Shown here: in pieces, positions 1 through 6,346 of the stretch
How positions within the stretch are numbered: position 1 is the first letter of the stretch
Layout of the letters: every line of letters starts with the position of its first letter
Origin: Pseudomonadota bacterium
Lineage (GTDB): Bacteria > Pseudomonadota > Gammaproteobacteria > Xanthomonadales > Xanthomonadaceae
NCBI GenBank assembly: GCA_019348095.1
Contig: JAHWKC010000024.1
Location: 1-14,036 of the forward strand
Reading direction: 5' to 3'
Length of the DNA: 14,036 bases
Made by a program: the position numbers and the translations under genes
Notes under the pieces: model-generated
Database searches by the model: none
Told to the model about the DNA's origin: nothing
The model's input: the letters and a program-made list of their open reading frames with translations, nothing else

Positions 1-1676
1 GCGCGGTGTTCGCGACGGAGGTGTTGGAAACCCTGCCCGGGATCAACATCGCCCGAAACGGGGCCTTCGGCGGTGTCGCCTCAATTCGCCAACGCGGCCA
101 AAGCAACGACAAAACGCTCGTGTTGATCGACGGCGTTCCCGCTAATGATCCGTCGCAACCCTCCGGCGGCTTCGACCTCTCCAGCTTCGAACTTGCAGAC
201 ATCGAGCGCATCGAGGTGCTCAAGGGCGCCGCGGCGGCCGCGCTGTACGGCTCCAAGGCCAACAGCGGGGTGATCCAGATCTTCACCCGGCGCGACCGCG
301 ACGGCATCAACCCGCGTGCCAGCGTCACCGTGGGCAGCCACGACCACCGCGAGGCCAGCGCCGGAATCGGTGGCGGCAACGGGCAGGCGTGGTTCGGCAT
401 CGATGCGGCCTACCAGCGCACCGATGGAATCGACGCCTGCGACGTGGCCACGCCGACGCCGTTCTCCGGCGGCTGCTTCATCAGTGCGCCCGAGCCCGAC
501 CGCGACGGCTACCGCAGCCGCTCGGTGTCGCTGCGCGGCGGTATCGAGGCCAGCGACACTCTCGCCTTGGACCTGCATGCGCTGCGCGCCGAGGGCGAAA
601 CCCAGTTCGACGGCGACTTCACCAACGGCTCGGAGACCGTGCAGCAGGTGATCGGCGGCAGCAGCACCTGGACGCCCTCGGACCGGATCAGGTTGCAGCT
701 GGCTGCCGGCCGCAATGTCGATGCCTCCGACAACTTCAAGGACCAGGCCTTCCTGGGCTACTTCGATACCGACCGCGACAGCGCTACGCTGCAAGGCGAC
801 TTCGGGCTGGCCCCGGACCAGCTGTTGACGCTCGGGCTGGACTGGCTGCGCGACCGTGTCGACAGCACCACCACCTATGCCGAAACCGAGCGCAGCAACC
901 GCGCCGCGTTCGCGCAATACCAGGGGAGGTTCGCCACGCAGTCCTTGCAGTTGGCGCTGCGAGTCGATGACAACGACCAGTTCGGCGACGCCACCACCGG
1001 CAGTGCGGCGTGGGGCATCGAGCTCACCGACGCCTGGCGCGTGAGTGCCGGCTACGGCACCGCATTCAAGGCGCCGACGTTCAACGAGCTGTACTTCCCG
1101 TTCTTCGGCAACGCCGCGCTGCGCCCGGAGGAATCGCGCACCTGGGAGGCCGGCCTGGCCTGGCGCGGCGAACGCGCGAGCTGGCGGCTGGACGGCTTCG
1201 ACACCGAGGTCGATGACCTGATCGCCTACGACGCGAGCCTGTTCCTGCCCAACAACATCGAACGCGCGCGCCTGCGTGGCGCCGAACTGGGCCTGGATGC
1301 CGAACTCGCGCAGTGGACCATCGCGGCCAGCGTCAGCGTGCTCGACACCGAGAACCTCATCGGCTTCAACGCCGGCAACCAACTGCCGCGGCGCGCGCGC
1401 CAGAGCGCCCGCGTCGAGCTGGACCGGGCGTTCGGCACCTTGCGCGTCGGCCTGACCGGCGTCGCGGAAGGCTCGCGCTTCGATGATGTCGCCAACACCC
1501 GCAGGCTCGCCGGCTATGCGACGCTCGATCTGCGCGCCGAGTACGTCCTGGCGCCCGCATGGACCCTGCAGGCGCGGCTGGCCAACGTATTGGACCGCGA
1601 CTACGAGACCGCCTCGTTCTACAACCAGCCCGGGCGCGAGTGGTTCCTGAGCTTGCGCTACGCGCCGGCGGACTGA
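1..1676 (+). CDS. TonB-dependent outer-membrane receptor, BtuB-like (5' truncated by window)
   Basis: The reading frame is already open at the window edge (codons start at base 3), so the true start, signal peptide and TonB box lie upstream. About 556 residues are visible. The first 100 or so are the later part of a plug domain: LETLPGINIAR, then IRQRGQS, then TLVLIDGVPANDP, then IERIEVLKGAAAALYGS and the GVIQIFTRR end. The rest is rich in alternating aromatic and polar strands, as expected of a 22-strand barrel, and ends in GREWFLSLRYAPAD. The final residue is not the aromatic typical of outer-membrane proteins, but an aromatic strand lies just before it. The family imports scarce ligands such as cobalamin or ferric chelates across the outer membrane using TonB energy. 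The plug and C-terminal strand most resemble BtuB-type receptors, but the ligand cannot be read from sequence, and no partner transport gene is in view. Stop TGA is at 1674-1676. Confidence 0.9.
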   Translation, partial: AVFATEVLETLPGINIARNGAFGGVASIRQRGQSNDKTLVLIDGVPANDPSQPSGGFDLSSFELADIERIEVLKGAAAAALYGSKANSGVIQIFTRRDRDGINPRASVTVGSHDHREASAGIGGGNGQAWFGIDAAYQRTDGIDACDVATPTPFSGGCFISAPEPDRDGYRSRSVSLRGGIEASDTLALDLHALRAEGETQFDGDFTNGSETVQQVIGGSSTWTPSDRIRLQLAAGRNVDASDNFKDQAFLGYFDTDRDSATLQGDFGLAPDQLLTLGLDWLRDRVDSTTTYAETERSNRAAFAQYQGRFATQSLQLALRVDDNDQFGDATTGSAAWGIELTDAWRVSAGYGTAFKAPTFNELYFPFFGNAALRPEESRTWEAGLAWRGERASWRLDGFDTEVDDLIAYDASLFLPNNIERARLRGAELGLDAELAQWTIAASVSVLDTENLIGFNAGNQLPRRARQSARVELDRAFGTLRVGLTGVAEGSRFDDVANTRRLAGYATLDLRAEYVLAPAWTLQARLANVLDRDYETASFYNQPGREWFLSLRYAPAD

Positions 1677-1740
1677 GGCGGGCACCGCCTAACGACAAGC
1701 CGAGCAAGCTCGGCTCTACGGCACCGCAGCGTCGCCCCCT

Positions 1741-1816
1741 GTAGGAGCGGCCCATGGCCGCGATGCTTTTCGGGCCGACGCGGTCGGCCGCGATTGCGCC
1801 CATGGGGCGCTCCTAC
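1741..1816. repeat. REP-like inverted pair, copy 1
   Basis: The left arm (1741-1764) begins GTAGGAGCGGCCCATGGCCG and contains a self-complementary GCGGCC-CAT-GGCCGC core. The right arm (about 1796-1816) reads GCGCCCATGGGGCGCTCCTA, with its own GCGCCC-ATG-GGGCGC core. The two arms face each other like a bacterial interspersed mosaic of two REPs. Confidence 0.75.
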
Positions 1817-1834
1817 GACGGTCCTGAATCGTAG

Positions 1835-1852
1835 AGCGGAGCTTGCTCCGCT
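1835..1852. repeat. Short palindrome AGCGGAGC-TT-GCTCCGCT
   Basis: A perfect 8-bp stem with a two-base centre. The same 18-bp sequence recurs at 2027-2044 and 6307-6324, each time preceded by GTAG, so it is a dispersed element and not a site tied to one gene. It is related in design to the GCCGAGC-AA-GCTCGGC palindrome but has a different stem. Confidence 0.8.
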
Positions 1853-1935
1853 GCATCGCCCCGCCACAGCGACTCTTTCGGGCAAACACGAAAGCCGAGC
1901 AAGCTCGGCTCTACGGCACCGCAGCGTCGCCCCCT

Positions 1936-2010
1936 GTAGGAGCGGCCCATGGCCGCGATGCTTTCCGGGCCGACGCGGTGGACCGTGATCGCGCCCATGG
2001 GGCGCTCCTG
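1936..2010. repeat. REP-like inverted pair, copy 2
   Basis: Same architecture as the pair at 1741-1816, with the left arm starting at 1936 and the right arm ending at 2010. The right arm ends GCGCTCCTG, not GCGCTCCTAC, so it is slightly decayed. A third, unpaired left arm is at 2129-2152. Confidence 0.7.
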
Positions 2011-2274
2011 CATAAAACCGTGGTAGAGCGGAGCTTGCTCCGCTGCACCGCCCCGGCCACAGCGAACCTTTTGGGCAAACACGAAAGCCGAGCAAGCTCA
2101 GCTCTACGGCGCCGCAGCGTCGCCCCCTGTAGGAGCGGCCCATGGCCGCGATGCCTTCGTTACACAGTTGGCGACTCGACTCGCCAGCTCCACCGAACCC
2201 GATCAAGCAGTGCTCACGCGCTCCTGCGTATCGTCCTGATCCATCGGACCATGAGCGCGGAGCGAGAACTTCCG

Positions 2275-2829
2275 ATGAGTCCTTCGCCCGAATATCCGGA
2301 GCCCCACCTCGCCCCGCCGTCCATCCCCTCGGCCATCGTGGTGATGGGCGTGTCCGGCTCGGGCAAGACCACCATCGCCCGCGCCGTGGCCGAGCGGCTG
2401 GGGCATGGTTTCGTGGATGCCGACGACCTGCACCCGCCGTCCAACCGCGCCAGGCTCGCCGCCGGGATCGCGCTGACCGATGCTGATCGCGCACCTTGGC
2501 TGGACGCCGTTGCGCGCGCGATCTGGGCCCGACTCGCCGGCGGCGGCCGGATCGTCGTTGCCTGCTCCGCACTCAAGCGCGTCTACCGCGACCGCCTGCG
2601 CAGGGCTGCGGAGCACATGGTGTTGGTGCACCTGGATCTCGACCGCGCCACGCTGGAGCAACGCCTGCGCCTGCGTCGCGGGCACTTCATGCCGCAATCA
2701 CTGCTCCACGATCAGCTGGCAACATTGCAACCACCGGCCGCGGACGAGCGGGCAATCATCGTGCGGCCGGTAGGACCAGTGGTGGACACCGTGGAACAGG
2801 TGATCTCCAAGCTGCGCCGGACTCCGTAG
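2275..2829 (+). CDS. gntK: Gluconokinase
   Basis: Phosphorylates D-gluconate with ATP to 6-phosphogluconate in the cytoplasm, feeding the Entner-Doudoroff and pentose phosphate routes. With the start at 2275 the protein is 184 aa, close to the usual 170-180. Walker A GVSGSGKT is at residues 25-32, followed by DADDLHPPSN (about 48-57), LTDADRAPWL, VACSALKRVYRDRLR and RRGHFMPQSLL, all hallmarks of the family. ATG 2275 was chosen because GGAG at 2259-2262 lies upstream (12-base spacing, rather long). ATG 2251 is in frame but has no Shine-Dalgarno sequence, and the open frame further upstream runs through repeat DNA. No gluconate transporter or regulator gene is adjacent. The stop TAG (2827-2829) lies inside a GTAGGAGC repeat remnant and faces the convergent histidine kinase gene 22 bp away. 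Confidence 0.9.
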   Translation: MSPSPEYPEPHLAPPSIPSAIVVMGVSGSGKTTIARAVAERLGHGFVDADDLHPPSNRARLAAGIALTDADRAPWLDAVARAIWARLAGGGRIVVACSALKRVYRDRLRRAAEHMVLVHLDLDRATLEQRLRLRRGHFMPQSLLHDQLATLQPPAADERAIIVRPVGPVVDTVEQVISKLRRTP

Positions 2830-2856
2830 GAGCAGCCGAGCAAGCTCGGCTCTACG
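2826..2856. repeat. Miniature repeat bridging two convergent gene ends
   Basis: A GTAGGAGC remnant is fused directly to the GCCGAGC-AA-GCTCGGC palindrome (2835-2850) and CTACGG. The gluconokinase stop (2827-2829) and the complement of the histidine kinase stop (2852-2854) both fall within the element. The hairpin could act as a bidirectional transcription barrier, but no T-tract follows on either side. Confidence 0.75.
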
Positions 2857-4252
2857 GGTGCTCCCGGTCGAACAGCGGCAGCGTCACCACGAACTGGCTC
2901 CCCTGGCCGCTGCCGGCGCTGCTTGCGGTCACGGTGCCACCATGGGCTTGGATCAGCTCGCTCACGACGGTCAGTCCGATGCCGAGTCCGCCGCTGTTGA
3001 AGCCGGTCGCGTGCGGCTCCTGCACGAATGGCTCGAAGACCTGGGACAGCGCCTCGGCCGTGATCCCGATGCCGGTGTCGGACACGGTGATCACCAGCGA
3101 CTGGTCGACCACCACCGCCGCCAGCCCGATGCTGCCGCCCTCGGGCGTGTACTTGCTGGCATTGTCGAGCAGGTTACCCAGCACCTGCGCCAGCCGCACC
3201 GGGTCGCCACATACCTCCAGCCCGGTCGGCGGCCGGGTCACGTCCAGCCGCTGCCCGCGCGCGAGGACGGCCGGCCGGCAGGCGTCGATCGCCTCGTCGA
3301 TGATCCGGCCCATCTCGATGACCTCGCGCTCCAGCCGCAGCTTGCCGGTGCTCGCGCGCGAGACATCGAGCAGGTCGCCGACCAGCCGCGACATATGCGT
3401 CACCTGTCGCTCGATGATCTCCCGTAACCGCGGTAACAGGGTTTCATCCGAACCACTCATGCCCAGAAGCGATGCCGCGGAGCGGATCGGCGCGAGCGGA
3501 TTGCGCAGTTCGTGGGCCAGCACCGCGAGGAAATCGGTCTGCCGCCGCTGCGCCAGTTCGGCGGCGACCTGCAGGTCGCGTGCATCCAGCGCGGCCAGGA
3601 TCAGCTGCGTGTTCGCCTCCTGCTGCTGGGTGTGCTGGCGTTCGTGCGCGGCCATTTCCAGCTCATGGCCGTCCACCAGCTGCGTGTTGGCATCCTTGTT
3701 CTCGGAGTGCTGACGCTCATGCGCGGCCATCGCCAGCTCATGGCTGTCCACCAGCTGCGTGCTGGCATCTTTGTTCTCGGAGTGCTGACGCTCATGCGCG
3801 GCCATCGCCAGCTCATGGCTGTCCACCAGCTGCGTGCTGGCATCTTTGTTCTCGGAGTGCTGACGCTCATGCGCGGCCATCGCCAGCGCGTGGTCATCAA
3901 CCAGTTGCATATTGGCCTGCTGACTCTCGGAGTGCTGGCGCTCGTGCGCGGCCATCGCCCGCGCGTGATCGCCGGCCAGCTGCGTACTGGCTTCTTTGTT
4001 CACCGAGTGCTGGCGCTCGTGCGCAGCCATCGCCCGCGCGTGTTTGTCGACCAGCGACGTAGCCCTGCGCGGGTCGTTGGCATCGGCCAGCCGGGCCTGC
4101 CGATCTCCGTCGCGATCGGCCCGCGCCTGCGCCACCTGCCGCTGCAGATCCGCCAGCTGCGCGCGTGCCTGCGCGATCTGCCGCTGCAAGCGCGCAAGCT
4201 CGCGCGTGGCCTCATCGGCCGCGCTGCCGGTCGGTTCAGTGGAGGGGCTCAC
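2852..4252 (-). CDS. Soluble sensor histidine kinase with repeat-built coiled-coil sensor region
   Basis: A 466-aa cytoplasmic kinase with no signal peptide or membrane segment. Residues 15-50 form a basic coiled coil (LARLQRQIAQARAQL...). Residues 71-220 are six tandem 25-residue repeats of the type HELAMAAHERQHSENKDAST. The HisKA domain has LAHELRNPLAPI with phospho-acceptor H247. The HATPase domain shows an N box NLLDNASKY (360-368), a G1 box DTGIGI (392-397), an F box VFEPF and a G2 box GGLGIG (421-426), so it looks catalytically intact. No receiver or PAS/GAF domain is present. It starts with GTG at 4252, with GGAG (complement of 4261-4264) eight bases upstream in the 15-bp gap after the KaiC-like gene, so it is very probably the last gene of that operon. 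Its cognate response regulator is not adjacent. By analogy to SasA/KaiC it may read the state of the KaiC-like protein; that is an inference. Confidence 0.9.
   Translation of the reverse strand: MSPSTEPTGSAADEATRELARLQRQIAQARAQLADLQRQVAQARADRDGDRQARLADANDPRRATSLVDKHARAMAAHERQHSVNKEASTQLAGDHARAMAAHERQHSESQQANMQLVDDHALAMAAHERQHSENKDASTQLVDSHELAMAAHERQHSENKDASTQLVDSHELAMAAHERQHSENKDANTQLVDGHELEMAAHERQHTQQQEANTQLILAALDARDLQVAAELAQRRQTDFLAVLAHELRNPLAPIRSAASLLGMSGSDETLLPRLREIIERQVTHMSRLVGDLLDVSRASTGKLRLEREVIEMGRIIDEAIDACRPAVLARGQRLDVTRPPTGLEVCGDPVRLAQVLGNLLDNASKYTPEGGSIGLAAVVVDQSLVITVSDTGIGITAEALSQVFEPFVQEPHATGFNSGGLGIGLTVVSELIQAHGGTVTASSAGSGQGSQFVVTLPLFDREHP
3593..4042 (-). repeat. Six in-frame 75-bp repeats inside the histidine kinase gene
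   Basis: They encode six 25-residue units, residues 71-220 of the kinase. All six units keep H at position 1, MAAHERQH at 5-12 and QL at 21-22. The outer copies have diverged (SVNKEAS, SESQQAN, TQQQEAN), while the inner three are nearly uniform (SENKDA). As 25 residues equal about seven helical turns (7+7+11), the array should be one long helix or coiled coil of about 150 residues. Confidence 0.95.
3735..3884 (-). repeat. Two identical adjacent 75-bp repeat copies
   Basis: 3735-3809 and 3810-3884 read identically base for base, while the flanking copies differ at several positions. This suggests a recent in-frame duplication or homogenisation and a length-variable tract. Confidence 0.9.
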
Positions 4253-4267
4253 GGCGCATACTCCGGT

Positions 4268-5770
4268 CTAGTCGGATTCACCATCATGCGCCCCGCCCCC
4301 GGTGATGGACCGATCGGGCTTGTGCGGCTTTCGCGTCGGCCTGCCGCCAAGCAGCCCCTCCTGGGCCGGCAGCGCCTCGCCGATCCGGATGCCGTCGTCA
4401 TCGATGCTGAACAGTCGTAGTTCGTCCGAATGCGAGCTCGCGCGCAGCTTGGCCACCGCCATCACGCGCAGCAGCCGGCTCTCGACCTCGATGTAGCGCT
4501 GCACGATGATCGCGTCGGTCAGCGACGCGGTGCCGAACGGACTGAAACGCAGGTCGGTGTAGCGGTCCTCGAGCTCGCAGGTCATCAGCACGGTGACGCC
4601 GGTGTCGACCAGAGAAGTGACCAGGCGTAGCAGCGACTCGCGGAAGTCCTCCTGGAAGGTCGGCGCAACCACCAGCTGCAGGCCGGTGAGCGAATCGATG
4701 ACCACGCGCTTCGCATCGAGTCGGCGGATCTCATCGGTGATCCGGTGCACCATCTCGTCGATCGAGGTATCCGGCGTGCGGGTCGTCAGCAGCCCGACCT
4801 GGCCACTTTCGATCAGGTTGGCCAGCACGTGGCTGCGCGAGCGGTTGGGACGCTGCTCGACCGCGACCATCACGCCGGTTTCGCCCGCGCGTACGCCGGC
4901 CTGCAGGAACGCCGCCGCCAGGATGCTCTTGCCCGAGCCCGACGGGCCGGCGACGAGCATCGAGAACCCTTGCGGCAGGCCGCCGCAGAGCATCTCGTCC
5001 AGGTGCGGGATGCCCATCGAGACACGCGGGCCCAGCTTGTCCGCGCTCGAATGCTTGCCCGGGCTCATGAGGTACGCAGGAGCGAACACCCTGATCCCGT
5101 GCGTGTCGATGCGGAAGCTGTGCAGCCCCGGCAGCGTCGGCTGGCCGCGCATCTTCATGATCTCGATCTTGCGGACCATCGAGTTGCGCTGGACGCTCTG
5201 ATGCAGGCCGATCATGCCGTCGGCCACGGTGCATACCGGGTTGGCATCGGCCTCGTCGGAATACTCGCCGATCAGGAAAGTGGTCGCCTGCCAGCTGGTC
5301 ATCAGCATGCCCAGCTGCTGCACGAACTGCTGCAGGTCGTGCGCCGGGACGTCATGCGCCATGCCCGCCTGCGCCATCGAGCGGAACGAGTCCACGAACA
5401 CGAACGCCGGCGCATGCGCCTCGACCTCGGCCACGATGCGGTGCAGCAGGCGCTCCAGGTCGCCGGTCGCGGCATCGTCGGTCAGGTTGACGAAGTGGAC
5501 GCTGCGGTTGATCGCGTCGCTGTCGAAGAACTCGAACTGCTGCTGGTAGCGCAGCATCTTCACCGGCGGCTCGCCGAGCACCGTCATGTACAGCGCGGGG
5601 CGCTCCTTGCTGGCCAGCGCGAACATCATCTGGTGGGCCAGCGTGGTCTTGCCGCAGCCCGGCGCCCCGGCGATGAGATTGAACGAGAATTCCGGCAAGC
5701 CGCCGCCCAGGACCTCGTCCAGGCCCGGCACGCCGGTGGCCAGGCGGTTGATTGTCACTTTGGCGCTCAT
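4268..5770 (-). CDS. KaiC-like two-domain RecA-fold ATPase
   Basis: A 500-aa protein with duplicated KaiC domains. Domain 1 has GVPGLDEVLGGGLP, Walker A GAPGCGKT (35-42) and Walker B FVFVDS (123-128). Domain 2 has GIPHLDEMLCGGLP, Walker A GPSGSGKS (275-282) and Walker B RVVIDS (355-360). The length is close to cyanobacterial KaiC (about 519). The catalytic glutamate pairs seem reduced: LGEPP (only E67) in domain 1 and VEQRP (only E305) in domain 2. The region aligned with the KaiC phosphosite DSHISTITD reads FGTASLTD, leaving Ala-Ser in place of Ser-Thr. The ATG at 5770 overlaps the preceding stop (ATGA) and has AGAGGA (complement of 5780-5785) nine bases upstream. The histidine kinase gene follows after 15 bp. 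No kaiB or kaiA is visible. It is probably a signalling ATPase; true clock function is doubtful. Confidence 0.9.
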   Translation of the reverse strand: MSAKVTINRLATGVPGLDEVLGGGLPEFSFNLIAGAPGCGKTTLAHQMMFALASKERPALYMTVLGEPPVKMLRYQQQFEFFDSDAINRSVHFVNLTDDAATGDLERLLHRIVAEVEAHAPAFVFVDSFRSMAQAGMAHDVPAHDLQQFVQQLGMLMTSWQATTFLIGEYSDEADANPVCTVADGMIGLHQSVQRNSMVRKIEIMKMRGQPTLPGLHSFRIDTHGIRVFAPAYLMSPGKHSSADKLGPRVSMGIPHLDEMLCGGLPQGFSMLVAGPSGSGKSILAAAFLQAGVRAGETGVMVAVEQRPNRSRSHVLANLIESGQVGLLTTRTPDTSIDEMVHRITDEIRRLDAKRVVIDSLTGLQLVVAPTFQEDFRESLLRLVTSLVDTGVTVLMTCELEDRYTDLRFSPFGTASLTDAIIVQRYIEVESRLLRVMAVAKLRASSHSDELRLFSIDDDGIRIGEALPAQEGLLGGRPTRKPHKPDRSITGGGAHDGESD

Positions 5771-6192
5771 GGAATGGTGTCCTCTGCGGGTGCGCCGCTT
5801 GAAGAATTGGCCCACACCGAATGAAGCAATCGCTCGGTGAGCGAAGACCCGATCAGGCTGGCCAGCAGGTCGTGGAAGGTCTGCAGCAGCGCATGGCTGG
5901 CGGCGACGGCCGCCGCACCTTCCTGCTGTGTGATGGCGCACTTGAGCGGCGCCAGGTCCAGCTCTGCCGGAAGGGCGTCGACGCATGCTGGCAGCCACGG
6001 GTGTGCTGCCGCGGCGAGATGAATGCTGCGTTTGTAGAGCATCGCGACGCCGCGCTGGCCGAGGATCGGGCGCAAGGCCGCGTCGATTTCCAGCCACATC
6101 GCGACGACCGCTTCGGCGACGTGTTGGGCGCTCGCCCCCTCTGCGATGCGCAGCGCCAGTGGCGGCGGTGTCTCCTGGGTGTCGCTGTTCAC
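5767..6192 (-). CDS. Hypothetical protein, first gene of the KaiC-like operon
   Basis: A 141-aa protein that I do not recognise. It is predicted to be soluble and mostly helical and has no signal peptide. Landmarks are LRIAEGASAQHVAEAVVAMW, a middle part with RGVAMLYKRSIHLAAAAHPW, and FHDLLASLIGSSLTERLLHS near the C-terminus. It is not KaiB-like (no thioredoxin-type pattern) and shows no receiver or HPt motif. The start is taken as GTG at 6192, the only conventional start codon in this frame upstream of the conserved-looking part; the frame is closed by TAA at 6238-6240. No clear Shine-Dalgarno sequence precedes it. Its stop TGA overlaps the ATG of the KaiC-like gene in ATGA, so translation is probably coupled and the two products may act together. 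The operon position suggests a modulator of the KaiC-like ATPase, which is inference only. Confidence 0.75.
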   Translation of the reverse strand: MNSDTQETPPPLALRIAEGASAQHVAEAVVAMWLEIDAALRPILGQRGVAMLYKRSIHLAAAAHPWLPACVDALPAELDLAPLKCAITQQEGAAAVAASHALLQTFHDLLASLIGSSLTERLLHSVWANSSSGAPAEDTIP

Positions 6193-6227
6193 AAAAATGG
6201 GCGCTGAACCGCTGGCACGAGAACTCG

Positions 6228-6256
6228 ATACTACGCGTTATTGGTGGCTGCTCCGT
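6228..6256 (-). promoter_or_regulatory. Possible sigma-70 type promoter of the KaiC-like operon
   Basis: On the minus strand, TAGTAT (complement of 6228-6233) lies about 36 bases before the GTG start and is in an unusually AT-rich patch for this window. The hexamer 17 bp upstream (ACGGAG, complement of 6251-6256) is a poor -35 box. It is offered only as the best candidate in the gap. Confidence 0.25.
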
Positions 6257-6306
6257 GAGCGGCTCCGCGGGACCTCCGCTGCCGTGCAGGTCTGCCTTGC
6301 CGGTAG

Positions 6307-6324
6307 AGCGGAGCTTGCTCCGCT
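6307..6324. repeat. Short palindrome AGCGGAGC-TT-GCTCCGCT, third dispersed copy
   Basis: Identical to the copies at 1835-1852 and 2027-2044 and again preceded by GTAG and followed by GCA(C/T)CGCC. It lies just before a REP-like left arm, the same neighbourhood order seen in the composite repeat about 4 kb away. Confidence 0.8.
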
Positions 6325-6346
6325 GCACCGCCACGGCATCGCCCCT

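Larger units (their letters stand above)
1699..2156. repeat. Composite tandem repeat, about 195-bp unit, 2.4 copies
   Basis: This fills the roughly 600-bp space between the receptor and gluconokinase genes, where I see no credible coding sequence. Copies begin at 1699, 1894 and 2087 (spacing 195 and 193 bp), and the third copy stops after about 70 bp. Each unit has the same order: a GCCGAGC-AA-GCTCGGC palindrome, a CTACGGC..CCGCAGCGTCGCCCC link, a REP-like arm GTAGGAGCGGCCCATGGCCG, an opposing arm ending GGGGCGCTCCTAC, an AGCGGAGC-TT-GCTCCGCT palindrome, and a linker containing GGGCAAACACGAAAG. The copies differ by scattered substitutions, and one arm ends CTCCTG instead of CTCCTAC. The hairpins have no following T-tract, so they are not simple intrinsic terminators. 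The remainder (2157-2274) shows only the ribosome-binding region of the next gene. Confidence 0.85.

Noticed and set aside
81..1685. Long minus-strand open frame opposite the TonB receptor
   Set aside because: It is fully antisense to a clear receptor gene, has low-complexity Ala/Gly/Val/Arg composition and matches no family. Such shadow frames are expected in GC-rich DNA.
1699..1714. Intrinsic terminator after the TonB receptor gene
   Set aside because: The palindrome is a dispersed repeat present elsewhere in non-terminal settings, and no U-tract follows.
1843..2274. N-terminal extension of gluconokinase through the upstream repeats
   Set aside because: The added sequence is translated repeat DNA, has no ribosome site and would more than double the usual kinase N-terminus.
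3593..4042. CRISPR array
   Set aside because: The 75-bp units are contiguous, in frame and have no unique spacers. They encode a protein repeat.
6213..6229. Second sigma-54 promoter (TGGCACGAGAACTCG)
   Set aside because: The -24 part matches, but the position ten bases after GG reads CG and not GC, and it points away from the KaiC-like operon.
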